Assembly (NCBI GenBank): GCA_963770375.1
Contig: CAVYPM010000025.1
Location: 124,001-188,000, forward strand
DNA length: 64,000 bases
Origin: DASVBE01 sp963770375
GTDB lineage: Bacteria; Actinomycetota; Actinomycetes; Streptosporangiales; Streptosporangiaceae
Direction of reading: 5' to 3'
How positions within the stretch are numbered: the stretch's first letter is position 1; the number at the start of each line of letters is the position of its first letter. The position numbers and the translations under genes were made by a program. The notes under the pieces are model-generated. The model was not told the origin of the DNA. It saw nothing but the letters and a program-made list of their open reading frames with translations, and made no database searches. Of this stretch, positions 8,024-16,910 are shown piece by piece.

Positions 8024-10498
8024 TCACGTCTGGTCACCCGGCATCCGGCGGTGGTTCCGGCGCTGCCCGCCGTTCCCCCGCCCCCGGCGGGGCGCGGGCC
8101 GCTCCGGCCCACCCGGGCCGAGCAGCTCGTAAGCCGGGTTGATCATCACCGGCTGGCCGTCGCGGAGGCTGACCCGGCCCCGGAACCGGACCCGGCCGCC
8201 GCAGTCCATCCCCGGGATGTACGGCCGGCCGTAGAACAGCGCGGTCAGCTGGCCGGTCGAGTCGGCGATCTCGGTGGCCAGCACGCTGCTGCCGTCCACC
8301 GGGCGGATCTCCACCGCGAAGATCCGGCCCTCGACCGTGGCCTTGCCCGGCCCGGTCAGCGACCCGATCGGGGTCACCCCCGGCGGCGGCACCGGCTGCT
8401 CGTAGGCCCTGGCCTGCGGGCTGTCCGGGCGGGCCTCCGACGATGCCGCCGCAGTCGCGGGCTCGGCCGTGGCCGCGGCCTGGGCGGCGTCGGGGCCGGC
8501 CGGGCCCGCCCGGCCGACCACCGCGCCGGCCTGGAGCGACTCCAGCCTGCTGTGCACGTCGAACGGCACGATCGTGGCCGCGGCGTGCGGGATCCGGCTG
8601 ACCACCCCGGCGATCCGGTCCGCGGTCCGGTCGTGCAGCAGCCGCCCGAGCAGCGGCGAGTAGCCGCGCCGGGGCAGGATCGCGGTCACCCCCACGCCCG
8701 GCTTTTCCGCCTCGGCGCTGACCAGTTCGGCCGCGGCCCGGGCCAGCCGCCGGTCCGCGCAGTCGATGAAGTCCAGCGTGACCCCGGTGCGGGCGTTCAG
8801 CCAGTCCCGCCGCAGGGTGGCCGCCTGCGCGCTGTCGATGACGAAGTGCACCGCGGTCAGCGTTGTCGGCCGCAGGCTGCGGGCGTACCGCAGCGCGGCC
8901 ACCGTGGCCAGGTCGAAGTCGTCCACGAACAGGTACACGGTCCGGCGGGCGTAGGTGGGCGGGTCGGCCGGCCGCTGCTGCCGCTGGCCGATCCGGGCCA
9001 GCACCCGCGCCTCCATCCGGTACTCCCGGTTCAGCCGGATCAGCACGAAGACCAGGATCGGGAACACGAACACGACCAGCCAGGCGCCCTCGGTGAACTT
9101 GGTCACCGCGAAGATCGCCACCACGATCAGCGTCGTCACCCCGGCGGAGAAGTTGATCACCAGCTTGTGCCGCCAGCCGCGTTCCCTGGTCCGCAGGTGG
9201 TAGCGGCACATGCCGAACCCGGCGATGGAGAACCCGGTGAACACCCCGATCGCGTAGAACGGCACCAGCGCGTTCACGCTCGACCCGGCGCCCAGCAGCA
9301 GCGCGATCGACACCACGGTCAGCACGATGATGCCGTTGGAGAACACCAGCCGGTGCCCGCGCTTGGTCAGCCAGCGCGGCAGGAACGCGTCCTCGGCCAC
9401 GAAGTTGGCCAGGAACGGGAACCCGTTGAAGCTCGTGTTCCCGCCGGTGAACAGGATCAGCGCGGTCGCCGCCTGGATCAGGTAGAACATGACCCGGCCG
9501 GCCGTCGAGTGCCCGAACACCAGGCCGGCTTCCTGGGAGATGACCGTGGGCACCCCGGTTTCGTACGGGGTGGCGTGCGTCTGGTGCGCCAGCCAGGAGA
9601 TCCCGGCGACCAGGAAGCCCAGGATGCAGCCCTCGGTGACCAGCACCTGCCGGGCGTTGCGGCCCTCGGGCTTGCGGAACGCGCCGACCGCGTTGGACAC
9701 CGCCTCGATGCCGGTCAGCGACGACCCGCCGTTGGCGAACGCCTTCAGCAGCACGAACACCATGCCGAACGTGAGCAGGGAGGAGGTGACCCGGTCCGAC
9801 GAGCCGAGATAGGTGAGCGGGCCGTGCGCGGTGGAGTGCGGCAGGTCGCCGAGGGCCTCGCGGATCAGCCCGATGATGATCATCAGGATGATCGAGCCGG
9901 AGAACAGGTACGTCGGCACCGCGAACGACCGGCCGGCCTCCTTCAGCCCGCGCAGGTTCAGGTAGCACATGATCAGCACCACGGCGACCGACATCTCCAG
10001 CAGGTACGGCTGGAGCGCCGGGATCGCCGAGGCCACCGCCGCGCTGCCCGCGGCGACCTGCACGGCCACCGTGACCACGTAGTCGATCAGCAGCGCCACC
10101 GCGGCGACCTGGGCGAACCGCGGGCCGAAGTTCTCCCGCGCGACGACGTACGAGCCGCCGGTCCTGGTGTAGACCATGACGACCTCGCGGTAGGACAGCA
10201 CCACGAGCGCCATCACGAACAGCACGACCCCGGTCAGCGGCAGGATCAGCGTGAACGCCGCGACCCCGAGGCCGCCCTTGATCAGCTCGATCAGGATTTC
10301 CTCGGTGCCGTAGGCCGAGGAGGAGATCCCGTCCGGGGACAGCACGCCCAGCGCCAGCGGCTTGGACAGCCGCTGGTCCGCCAGTTCCTCGTTCACCAGC
10401 GGGGGGCCGAGCAGCCGCCGCTTGACCGAGTAACCGAACCCCTCAGGCAGGGCGGACTTACCGCCCAGCAGTCGCTGCCCGGCACTCCGCATGGCCAT
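8024..10498 (-). CDS. APC-superfamily permease with C-terminal OB-fold domain (fusion)
   Basis: The 824-residue protein begins with an APC/KUP-like permease: the SSSAYGTEEIL motif in the first membrane helix, TRTGGSYVVARENFG, and about 12 hydrophobic segments up to about residue 480. A cytosolic USP-like region follows (TVYLFVDDFDLATVAALRYA). After an Ala/Pro-rich linker, residues about 725-795 look like an OB-fold (VEGRIFAVEIRPV, LTALFYGRPYIPGM, RVRFRGRVSLRDGQPVMIN). In other actinobacteria, as I recall, a stand-alone OB-fold protein is encoded near such a permease and TrkA genes; here the two are one reading frame. Substrate is unknown (amino acid or cation). CATACT lies 7 nt before the ATG. 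Confidence 0.8.
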   Translation of the reverse strand: MAMRSAGQRLLGGKSALPEGFGYSVKRRLLGPPLVNEELADQRLSKPLALGVLSPDGISSSAYGTEEILIELIKGGLGVAAFTLILPLTGVVLFVMALVVLSYREVVMVYTRTGGSYVVARENFGPRFAQVAAVALLIDYVVTVAVQVAAGSAAVASAIPALQPYLLEMSVAVVLIMCYLNLRGLKEAGRSFAVPTYLFSGSIILMIIIGLIREALGDLPHSTAHGPLTYLGSSDRVTSSLLTFGMVFVLLKAFANGGSSLTGIEAVSNAVGAFRKPEGRNARQVLVTEGCILGFLVAGISWLAHQTHATPYETGVPTVISQEAGLVFGHSTAGRVMFYLIQAATALILFTGGNTSFNGFPFLANFVAEDAFLPRWLTKRGHRLVFSNGIIVLTVVSIALLLGAGSSVNALVPFYAIGVFTGFSIAGFGMCRYHLRTRERGWRHKLVINFSAGVTTLIVVAIFAVTKFTEGAWLVVFVFPILVFVLIRLNREYRMEARVLARIGQRQQRPADPPTYARRTVYLFVDDFDLATVAALRYARSLRPTTLTAVHFVIDSAQAATLRRDWLNARTGVTLDFIDCADRRLARAAAELVSAEAEKPGVGVTAILPRRGYSPLLGRLLHDRTADRIAGVVSRIPHAAATIVPFDVHSRLESLQAGAVVGRAGPAGPDAAQAAATAEPATAAASSEARPDSPQARAYEQPVPPPGVTPIGSLTGPGKATVEGRIFAVEIRPVDGSSVLATEIADSTGQLTALFYGRPYIPGMDCGGRVRFRGRVSLRDGQPVMINPAYELLGPGGPERPAPRRGRGNGGQRRNHRRMPGDQT

Positions 10499-10603
10499 GC
10501 CATGAAGTATGACCAGGGTGCCCTGCCCCAGCGCAGTCAGCCCGGCCGGGTTACCCAGCCGTGCTGGCTGGGCTCGCTTATGGGCTGACTGGTATTGCTG
10601 CGA

Positions 10604-10978
10604 TCAGGCCGCGGCTGCGCTGGCGCTGGCGTCGGCGGTCTCGATGTCCTTGAAGAACCGGCGGTGCACCCGGAGGGTCTCCGCGCCGGCCGGGAGCTGG
10701 TGCCACAGGCCGGTGCCCGGGCCCAGCCGGGTCGACCGCGGCAGCTCGCAGACAACCCCGCGGGCCTTCTTCATGCTCGCCTTGCCCGCGTCGAGCACCA
10801 CGATCCGGGCCGGGGTGACCGCCACGATCCGGTACTTGTTCAGGCCGAGGAACACGAAGATGCCGGTCAGCGCGGCCATCCACTGGCTGGCGGTCTGCGC
10901 GCCGAAGATCGCCTGGACCGGTTCGCCGGGCTGAAGGTAGGGGGCGGCCGACGCCGCCATGTCGTCCCGGAGAGCCAC
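10604..10978 (-). CDS. Small PH-like domain protein of unknown function
   Basis: The 124-residue protein starts at GTG 10978, preceded by a strong AGGAGGA Shine-Dalgarno sequence 5-6 nt upstream. It contains AASAAPYLQPGEPVQAIFGA, then a short hydrophobic GIFVFLGLNKYRIVAV strand and VTPARIVVLDAGKASMKKAR, which resembles bacterial PH-domain proteins that bind lipids or peptides. No signal peptide is evident. It diverges from the MgtE-N/CBS gene across about 205 bp. Function cannot be assigned. Confidence 0.65.
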   Translation of the reverse strand: MALRDDMAASAAPYLQPGEPVQAIFGAQTASQWMAALTGIFVFLGLNKYRIVAVTPARIVVLDAGKASMKKARGVVCELPRSTRLGPGTGLWHQLPAGAETLRVHRRFFKDIETADASASAAAA

Positions 10979-11183
10979 GGGATCCTCCTGGTTTGCTGAA
11001 TGTGGCCATGGCTGCGCCACGGCGCACGATGGGGTGTCTGACTTGCGGGGGTTTGTCAATATACCGGGCAAGCTGAAGGCGGGTCAATTTATGGCAAATC
11101 GGCCACCGTGGCAGGCTGGCCAGGACGCCTGCGCAGGCCGGGCGCGTAGCATGCGACCCGGCGACCGCCAGGGAGGCAGCGCG

Positions 11184-12494
11184 ATGACGGCATCCGATGC
11201 ACCGGCCCCGCGGGCCGGCCAGCCCCGGACCCTGCACCTGTCCGGACTGCTCAAGCGGCCGCTGGCGGCCCGCGGCGGCGAGTCGCTCGGCCGGCTGTCC
11301 GACGTGATCGTCCGGCTCCGCGGCGCGGACCTGCCGGTGGTCACCGGGCTGGTCGCCACCGTGGGCGGCCGTGACGTGTTCGTGCCGATCGAGCAGGTCA
11401 CCTCGCTCGACGGCGACCCGCTCCGGCTGGCCAGCGCGCGGCTGAGCCTGCGCCGGTTCGAGCGCCGGGACGGCGAGGTGCTGCTCCGCCGTGACGTGCT
11501 CGGGCACCGGCTGATCGACGTCGAGCGCGCGCACCTGATCCGGGCCGCGGACCTGGAGCTGGAAAGCCGGACCGGCGACTGGGTGCTGACCGGGGTGGAC
11601 ACCCGCCGCCGGGCGCGCCACTGGCTGGGCCTGGGCGGGCCGCCGGGCCGGGACCCGGAGACGCACCCGTTCCGTGAGTGGGCCAGGTTCGAGCCGCTGA
11701 TCGGGCACACCGGCAGCGCCCTGCTCCGCGGCCCGTTCGCCCGGATCCGCAGGCTCAAGCCGGCCCAGATCGCGGACCTGCTCGAAGAGGCCTCCAAGGA
11801 CGAGGAGACCGAGATCCTCGGCCACGTGCACGCCGACCCGGAGCTGGAAGCGGACGTGTTCGAGGAACTCGACGAGGACCTGGCCACCCGGCTGCTCGGC
11901 GCCCGCACCGACACCGAGATCGCCGGGGTGCTGGCCCGGATGCGGGCCGACGACGCGGCGGACGCCATCACCGAGCTGCCGCAGCCCCGCCGCCAGCCCA
12001 TCATCGACCTGCTCCCGCCGGGCCAGCGGTCCAAGGTGCTGACGCTGATGGGCTTCAACCCGACCAGTGCGGGCGGCCTGATGGGCGTGGATTTCCTGGC
12101 CGTGCCCGCCGGGCTGACCGTCCGGGCCGCGCTGCGCGCGGTGGCCAGCGCGAGCACGGTCCAGCCCGAGGCGCTGACCAGCGTGCACGCCGTCGACCGG
12201 GCCGGCCTGTGCGGCGTGGTCCGGCTGGTCACCCTGGTCCAGGCCGACCAGGAAGCGCTGCTCGGCGAGGTCTACGACGCCGACCCGGTCCGGGTCGGGG
12301 CCGCCACCGACGTGGTCGACGTGGCCGTGCTGATGAGCGACTACAACCTGACCACGATCCCGGTGGTGGACGGCAGCCGGCACATGATCGGCGTGATCAC
12401 CGTGGACGATGTGCTCGAGGCCGCGCTGCCCGAGGACTGGCGGCGCCGGGAGGCCGCCCAGCCGCCGGACGCGCATCACGGCGACCGCGACTGA
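11184..12494 (+). CDS. MgtE-N / CBS domain protein (soluble magnesium sensor-like)
   Basis: The 436-residue protein has no membrane segments. The first about 140 residues look like two PRC-barrel-type modules (GRLSDVIVRLRGADLPVVTG). Residues about 170-275 match the MgtE N-terminal superhelix (IADLLEEASKDEETEILGHV), and the rest is a CBS pair ending VDVAVLMSDYNLTTIPVVDG and IGVITVDDVLEAAL. In MgtE channels these domains sense cytosolic Mg2+; here the channel part is missing and the next gene encodes an NRAMP-related transporter, so this is probably its regulatory partner. The start ATG 11184 has GGGAGG 7 nt upstream, and a TAGCAT -10-like box lies at about 11147. Confidence 0.88.
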   Translation: MTASDAPAPRAGQPRTLHLSGLLKRPLAARGGESLGRLSDVIVRLRGADLPVVTGLVATVGGRDVFVPIEQVTSLDGDPLRLASARLSLRRFERRDGEVLLRRDVLGHRLIDVERAHLIRAADLELESRTGDWVLTGVDTRRRARHWLGLGGPPGRDPETHPFREWARFEPLIGHTGSALLRGPFARIRRLKPAQIADLLEEASKDEETEILGHVHADPELEADVFEELDEDLATRLLGARTDTEIAGVLARMRADDAADAITELPQPRRQPIIDLLPPGQRSKVLTLMGFNPTSAGGLMGVDFLAVPAGLTVRAALRAVASASTVQPEALTSVHAVDRAGLCGVVRLVTLVQADQEALLGEVYDADPVRVGAATDVVDVAVLMSDYNLTTIPVVDGSRHMIGVITVDDVLEAALPEDWRRREAAQPPDAHHGDRD

Positions 12495-12745
12495 CGATGA
12501 TCGTCCTCATCCCGTCAGTTGCTGTATCGCGGGTTTAGCGGACCGCCGCCGGGACGCCGGCGCGCACGTGCCTGGTGACCCCGGTCGCGCGGGAGACCCT
12601 CCCGTCCGTGGTCACCATCAGCGTGAAGGGCCCGTCGGTGTCGGGCCGCACGGACGGCAGGCGCGTACCGCGCTGACCGCGGCTGACGGAATATCCCGGG
12701 CCGTGGCGGCGCTGTGCCCTCTGGCAGTTATTTGGTCTAGGGTGT

Positions 12746-12775
12746 TTGCCCGGCCCAGCCGGGCTCAGCTAGCCT
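12746..12775 (+). promoter_or_regulatory. Putative promoter of uORF-NRAMP transcript
   Basis: TTGCCC (12746-12751) and TAGCCT (12770-12775) are separated by 18 bp. Transcription would start near 12782, about 20 nt before the uORF ribosome-binding site. Confidence 0.45.
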
Positions 12776-12819
12776 TAGGCCGCGCCCGCGTGCGCGCCGA
12801 GCGGAGGAGGTGAGGATCG

Positions 12820-12888
12820 ATGCCTGGTGAACCTGCCAGCAGCAGTTTGAGTGATCCCCTCCAATCCGCGCAGATCTCGCAGCGCTGA
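12820..12888 (+). CDS. Putative 22-residue leader peptide (uORF) upstream of NRAMP-related gene
   Basis: ATG 12820 is preceded 9 nt upstream by GGAGGAGGT, the best ribosome-binding site in this region. The peptide reads M-PGEPASSSLSDPLQSAQIS-QR and ends with TGA at 12886-12888. Its coding region also base-pairs: GGAGG...GGAT at 12806-12817 can pair with ATCCCCTCC at 12854-12862, which would hide the ribosome-binding site. It is too short for homology-based support. Its position between a promoter and a structured leader suggests a regulatory role, possibly metal-responsive attenuation. Confidence 0.4.
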   Translation: MPGEPASSSLSDPLQSAQISQR

Positions 12889-12985
12889 CCGCGAGCCCGC
12901 CGGGCCGGGGCCGATGGCCCCTGGCTGCTGCGGCCTGGGCTGGTCCGTGCGCCTGACGCTTTCCGGATCACCAGCTTGCTGCTGA

Positions 12986-13011
12986 CCGCCGTCACCCCTC
13001 GGTGACGGCGG
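12986..13011 (+). promoter_or_regulatory. Perfect 11-bp hairpin in transporter leader
   Basis: CCGCCGTCACC and GGTGACGGCGG flank a 4-nt CCTC loop, about 80 nt before the NRAMP-related start codon. It may be an attenuator or anti-terminator element; no U-tract follows, so a classical terminator is not certain. Confidence 0.5.
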
Positions 13012-13093
13012 CGGCCTCGGCTGGCCGCTTCTCGGCCGGCGCTGCTGGGTCTGCGCCCGGACCGCCCCTGCTGGGGCAGATCGGGAGACTGAA

Positions 13094-14839
13094 ATGCCAC
13101 GCTTTGCGCTGACCCGCGCCACCACGCTGCCCACGGTGCGCGCGCCTCAGAACGGCCCTGCGCCGCGTGGCGGCCCTGCGCCGCACGCCCGCCACCTCGC
13201 GGCGTCCGCCACCGCAGTCAGCGACCGCGCGGACACCAGCGACATCAAGGGCGCCTTCGGCACCCTCCGCGCCGACGACGCCGACCGCCCGGCCACCCTG
13301 GGCCGGCGGCTGCGCTGCCTGCTGGCCGTGATGGGCCCCGGCCTGATCGTGATGTTCGGCGACAACGACGCGGGCGGCGTGTCCACCTACGCCCAGGCCG
13401 GCCAGAACTACGGCACCCGGCTGCTGTGGGTGCTGCTGCTGCTGATCCCGGTGCTGATCGTCAACCAGGAGATGGTGGTCCGGCTCGGCGCGGTCACCGG
13501 TGTCGGCCACGCCCGGCTCATCCGCGAGCGGTTCGGCAAGCTGTGGGCCGCGTTCTCGGTCGGTGACCTGGTGTTTGTCAACGGACTGATCATCGTTACC
13601 GAGTTCATCGGCATCGCGCTGGCCGGCAGTTACTTCGGGCTGCCCCGTTGGGCCAGCGTGGCCGGCGCGGTGCTGCTGCTCACCTGTTTCACCGTGACCG
13701 GCAGCTTCCGCCGCTGGGAGCGGTGGATGTACCTGCTGATCGCGGTCAACGTGGTGGTCATCCCGCTGGTGCTGGCCTCGCCCATCAAGATCGGCCCGGT
13801 CGCGCACGACATGGTCGTGCCCGGCCTGCCCGGCGGGCTGCACGCCCCGGTGATCCTGCTGGTGATCGCCATCGTGGGCACCACCGTGGCCCCCTGGCAG
13901 CTGTACTTCCAGCAGTCCAACGTGGTGGACAAGAGGATCACCCCGCGGTGGATCGGCTACGAGCGCGCGGACACCGTGATCGGCTCGTTCGCCGTGGTCA
14001 TCGGGGCCGCCGCGATGATGGCGGTCACGGCGTTCGGGTTCGCGGGCACCGCGCTGCACGGCCACTTCACCGACGCGGGCGGGGTGGCCGCCGGCTTGGC
14101 GCACACCGTCGGCCAGCACGCCGGCGCGCTGTTCGCGCTGCTACTGCTGGACGCCTCGCTGATCGGGGCGGCCGCGGTCACCCTGGCCACCTCGTACGCG
14201 CTGGGCGACCTGACCGGCGCCAAGCACTCGCTGCACCGCAGCCTCCGCGAGGCCCCGGGGTTCTACGGCCTGTACGCGCTGTTCCTGGCCGTGGCGGGCG
14301 GCGTGGTACTGATCCCGCACGCCCCGCTCGGCCTGATCACCGAGGGCGTGCAGGCGCTGGCCGGGATCATCCTGCCCGCGGCCGCGATCATCCTGCTGAT
14401 GCTGTGCAACGACCGGGAGATCCTCGGCCCGTGGGTCAACCGGCCCTGGCTGAACGCGATCGCCGGGGTGATCATCGGCGTGCTGATCCTGCTGTCCCTC
14501 ACGCTCACCCTGACCACCCTGCTGCCCGGCCTGACCGGGGACCAGGTGCTGGCCTTCCTCGGCGGCGGCGTCGCGATCGGCCTCGGCGGCGCGGCGGCCT
14601 GGGGCGTGGCCCGGCTGATGCGCGGCACCGCCGGTCAGCTGGCCACGGCCACACCCACGGCCGCGCTGACCGTGACCAAGGCCGAGCGAGCCGCCTGGCG
14701 GATGCCCTCGCTGGCCCTGCTGCGCCGCCCGGCCTGGTCGCCGGCCCGCCGGATCACGATGGTCGGGCTGCGCTGCTACGTGGTCTGCGCCATGGTGCTG
14801 GTGATCGTAAAGATCGTTCAGCTAGCAGCCGGCCACTGA
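13094..14839 (+). CDS. NRAMP-related divalent metal (probably Mg2+/Mn2+) transporter
   Basis: The 581-residue protein has about 11 hydrophobic segments and an NRAMP fold signature: PGLIVMFGDNDAGGVSTYAQ in the first helix (about 81-100) and GTTVAPWQLYFQQSNVVDK in the sixth (about 262-280). Classical NRAMP proteins have DPGN in helix 1 and MPH in helix 6. Here the Met is Ala266 and the helix 1 motif is DNDAG. Loss of that Met is reported for NRAMP-related magnesium transporters (NRMTs), so Mg2+ is a plausible substrate, supported by the adjacent MgtE-N/CBS gene. The N-terminal 75 residues are a poorly conserved cytosolic tail. GGGAGA lies upstream of the ATG. Confidence 0.88.
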   Translation: MPRFALTRATTLPTVRAPQNGPAPRGGPAPHARHLAASATAVSDRADTSDIKGAFGTLRADDADRPATLGRRLRCLLAVMGPGLIVMFGDNDAGGVSTYAQAGQNYGTRLLWVLLLLIPVLIVNQEMVVRLGAVTGVGHARLIRERFGKLWAAFSVGDLVFVNGLIIVTEFIGIALAGSYFGLPRWASVAGAVLLLTCFTVTGSFRRWERWMYLLIAVNVVVIPLVLASPIKIGPVAHDMVVPGLPGGLHAPVILLVIAIVGTTVAPWQLYFQQSNVVDKRITPRWIGYERADTVIGSFAVVIGAAAMMAVTAFGFAGTALHGHFTDAGGVAAGLAHTVGQHAGALFALLLLDASLIGAAAVTLATSYALGDLTGAKHSLHRSLREAPGFYGLYALFLAVAGGVVLIPHAPLGLITEGVQALAGIILPAAAIILLMLCNDREILGPWVNRPWLNAIAGVIIGVLILLSLTLTLTTLLPGLTGDQVLAFLGGGVAIGLGGAAAWGVARLMRGTAGQLATATPTAALTVTKAERAAWRMPSLALLRRPAWSPARRITMVGLRCYVVCAMVLVIVKIVQLAAGH

Positions 14840-14915
14840 GCGCTACCAGGGGCCTGCCGAACCGGTACGCTCCACCGCAAGAGCGCGGCAACGGACAAGG
14901 CAAAGGCGGCAAGCG

Positions 14916-15122
14916 ATGGACGTGCCCGGCAGCCCCCTGGGCGCCGACGAGGCCACCGACGGGGTCATCATCGAAACCGAAGCGGGCTCCAAGGAAGACA
15001 GCGACTACGTGATCACCATGCGGGACGGCAAGGACCCCAACGGTCCCAAGCTGGTGTTCACCCCGGCCGAGTGGGAAGCGTTCGTGCTCGGGGTCAAAGA
15101 CGGCGAATTCGACCTGGACTAA
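14916..15122 (+). CDS. DUF397 domain protein
   Basis: The 68-residue acidic protein ends with the DUF397 signature LVFTPAEWEAFVLGVKDGEF. DUF397 proteins are small actinobacterial proteins often encoded beside XRE-type helix-turn-helix regulators; no such partner is present here. An AAAGGCGGC ribosome-binding site precedes the ATG. A TACGCT box about 45 nt upstream may be its promoter. Confidence 0.85.
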   Translation: MDVPGSPLGADEATDGVIIETEAGSKEDSDYVITMRDGKDPNGPKLVFTPAEWEAFVLGVKDGEFDLD

Positions 15123-15135
15123 AGGCCGCCTGGCC

Positions 15136-15141
15136 TAAAGT
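15136..15141 (+). promoter_or_regulatory. -10 box, probable leaderless promoter
   Basis: TAAAGT lies 8 nt before GTG 15150, the start of the membrane glycosyltransferase gene, with no ribosome-binding site between them. Confidence 0.4.
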
Positions 15142-15149
15142 GGCGGTCC

Positions 15150-16886
15150 GTGAGCGGAACGCATGTGACCATGTCAGCGGCCTCAGGCGACGGCCAGGAC
15201 GGCGCGCCTGAGCAGACCACAGCGGCCCCGGCTGCCCCATCGCCCGCCGGGCCGCAGCCGGGGGGCGCCCCGGACGGCCCCGCGGACGCCCCGGCCCCGG
15301 CCCCGGTGGCAGCCCGCGCCAGCGCCTTGCGCCAGCCCGCCACGCTGGTCATCATCGGCATGACCCTGCTCGCCCTGGCCGTCCGGCTGTACTACTTCAC
15401 CAGGCCCGGCTACCTGCTCGGCGTGACCGAGTACGACGACGGATCGTACTTCGGCAGCGCGGTCCGCCTGGTGCACGGCGTGCTGCCGTACCGGGACTTC
15501 GTGTTCGTTCAGCCGCCGGGGATCACCATCCTGATGACCCCGGTCGCGCTGCTGTCCAAGGTCACCGGCACCGACGTGGGCCTGGCCGTCGCCAGGATCC
15601 TGACCATGCTGGCCGGCGCCGCGGGCACCGCCCTGGCCGGCCTGCTGGTGCGCCACCGCGGGGCGCTGGCCGCGCTGATCGCCACCGGCATCGTCGCGGT
15701 CTACGCGGACAGCGTGGCGTCCTCGCACACCCTGCTGGTCGAGCCGTGGGTCGTGCTGTTCTGCCTGATGGGTGCCGTCGCCGTGTTCGACGGCGACACG
15801 TTCACCAGCAGCCGCAGGCGGCTGGTCTGGGGCGGCGTGGCGTTCGGGTTCGCCGGCCTGATCGAGGCGTGGGCCATCGTCCCGGTGCTGATCCTGCTCG
15901 TGCTGATGATCAGGACCGGGAGGCGCACGCTGACCTGGCTGGCCGGCGTCGCCGCCGGGTTCCTGATCCCGGTCGCACCGTTCGCCGCCCTCGCGCCCAG
16001 GAACTTCTTCCACGGCGTGATCACCGCGCAGATCGGCGGCCGGGAAGGCGCCATCCGGGTCCCGCTGTACTTCCGGATCCGGCACATGGCCGGGTTCGCC
16101 AACTACCCCGACCTGAGGCACACGCTGGTGCTCGCCGTGGCCGCGGCGCTGGCCGGCTTCGTCGTCGTCGCCACGCTGCTCGCCTCCGGGCTGGCCAGGA
16201 AGCTCCCGCCGGTGCTGGACTGGTTCGCCTACGGCACCACCGCCGCGATCATCGCCATGTTCCTGTGGCCGTCCCAGTTCCACTACCACTTCTCCGGGTT
16301 CCTGGCCCCGTTCTTCGGCCTGTCCCTGGCCCTGCCTGCGGCCCGCCTGGTGGCCGTGCTCCGGGACAAGACCGCCCGCGCCCCGGTGGCCGGCCGCACC
16401 ATCGCCGCCCTGGCCGGCACGGTGGCCGCCGCGGTGCTCGCGGCCGGCGCGGTCAGCCAGGTGTCGTTCGAGCGCACGCTGCTGCCGCTCGCGCCGATCG
16501 ACGCAATGGCCATCGGCAAGAAGATCATCCCGCCGGGCGCCTGCGTGCTGGCCGACAACGTGGCCTACACGATCACCGCGAACCGGTTCGTGAACTCGCG
16601 TGCCGGCTGCCCGACCGTGGACGACGGCACCGGCGCGAACTTCGCGCTGTCGCACGGCCTGGCCGCGGAGACCGGCGCCGGCCGGGTGCCCGCGGTCTAC
16701 ACGCTGTGGCGCGAAGCGCTCCACCACGCCGACTACCTGTGGTTCACCAGCCTGTACAACCACCGGATCGCCTGGAACCCGGCCCTGCGCACGTACGTGG
16801 ACACCCACTTCGTCCGCGTGCGCTCGGACGTGGCCAAGTTCCGGCTCTACGTCCGCAAGGGCTTCCCCGGCTCGACGGCAGGCTAA
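15150..16886 (+). CDS. GT39-like integral membrane glycosyltransferase
   Basis: The 578-residue protein has a Pro/Ala-rich cytosolic N-terminus (about 1-60) followed by about 10 hydrophobic segments. The first extracytoplasmic loop carries the acidic YDDGSYFGSAVRLVHGVLPY stretch and DFVFVQPPG, as in polyprenyl-phosphate-dependent mannosyltransferase/GT39-type enzymes of Actinobacteria. These use lipid-linked sugars to modify proteins or glycolipids outside the membrane. The C-terminal about 130 residues form an extracytoplasmic domain. Substrate is unknown. GTG 15150 is used as the start; ATG 15171 is an alternative. Confidence 0.75.
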   Translation: MSGTHVTMSAASGDGQDGAPEQTTAAPAAPSPAGPQPGGAPDGPADAPAPAPVAARASALRQPATLVIIGMTLLALAVRLYYFTRPGYLLGVTEYDDGSYFGSAVRLVHGVLPYRDFVFVQPPGITILMTPVALLSKVTGTDVGLAVARILTMLAGAAGTALAGLLVRHRGALAALIATGIVAVYADSVASSHTLLVEPWVVLFCLMGAVAVFDGDTFTSSRRRLVWGGVAFGFAGLIEAWAIVPVLILLVLMIRTGRRTLTWLAGVAAGFLIPVAPFAALAPRNFFHGVITAQIGGREGAIRVPLYFRIRHMAGFANYPDLRHTLVLAVAAALAGFVVVATLLASGLARKLPPVLDWFAYGTTAAIIAMFLWPSQFHYHFSGFLAPFFGLSLALPAARLVAVLRDKTARAPVAGRTIAALAGTVAAAVLAAGAVSQVSFERTLLPLAPIDAMAIGKKIIPPGACVLADNVAYTITANRFVNSRAGCPTVDDGTGANFALSHGLAAETGAGRVPAVYTLWREALHHADYLWFTSLYNHRIAWNPALRTYVDTHFVRVRSDVAKFRLYVRKGFPGSTAG

Positions 16887-16910
16887 CGAGCCCGGTTCAG
16901 CCGCCGATAC

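Larger units (their letters stand above)
12495..13093 (+). other. 599-bp intergenic leader region of the NRAMP-related gene
   Basis: No long gene fits here. The region holds a sigma-70-like promoter (12746-12775), a 22-codon uORF with a strong ribosome-binding site (12820-12888) and an 11-bp perfect hairpin (12986-13011) before the transporter start at 13094. The part from 12495 to about 12740 shows no convincing feature beyond a small stem just after the CBS gene stop. The arrangement is that of a regulated transcript leader of about 310 nt. Confidence 0.6.

Noticed and set aside
12535..12651. Minus-strand 38-codon reading (contains DGPFTLMVTTDGRVSRATGV) after the CBS gene
   Set aside because: It looks protein-like but has no ribosome-binding site, no promoter and no upstream gene; the open frame runs back through the leader promoter. 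Probably chance or a remnant.
12800..12890. M-box (Mg2+) riboswitch upstream of the transporter
   Set aside because: A GGTGAGG segment resembles part of the M-box start, but the rest of the conserved core could not be matched. Recorded only as an unclassified leader.
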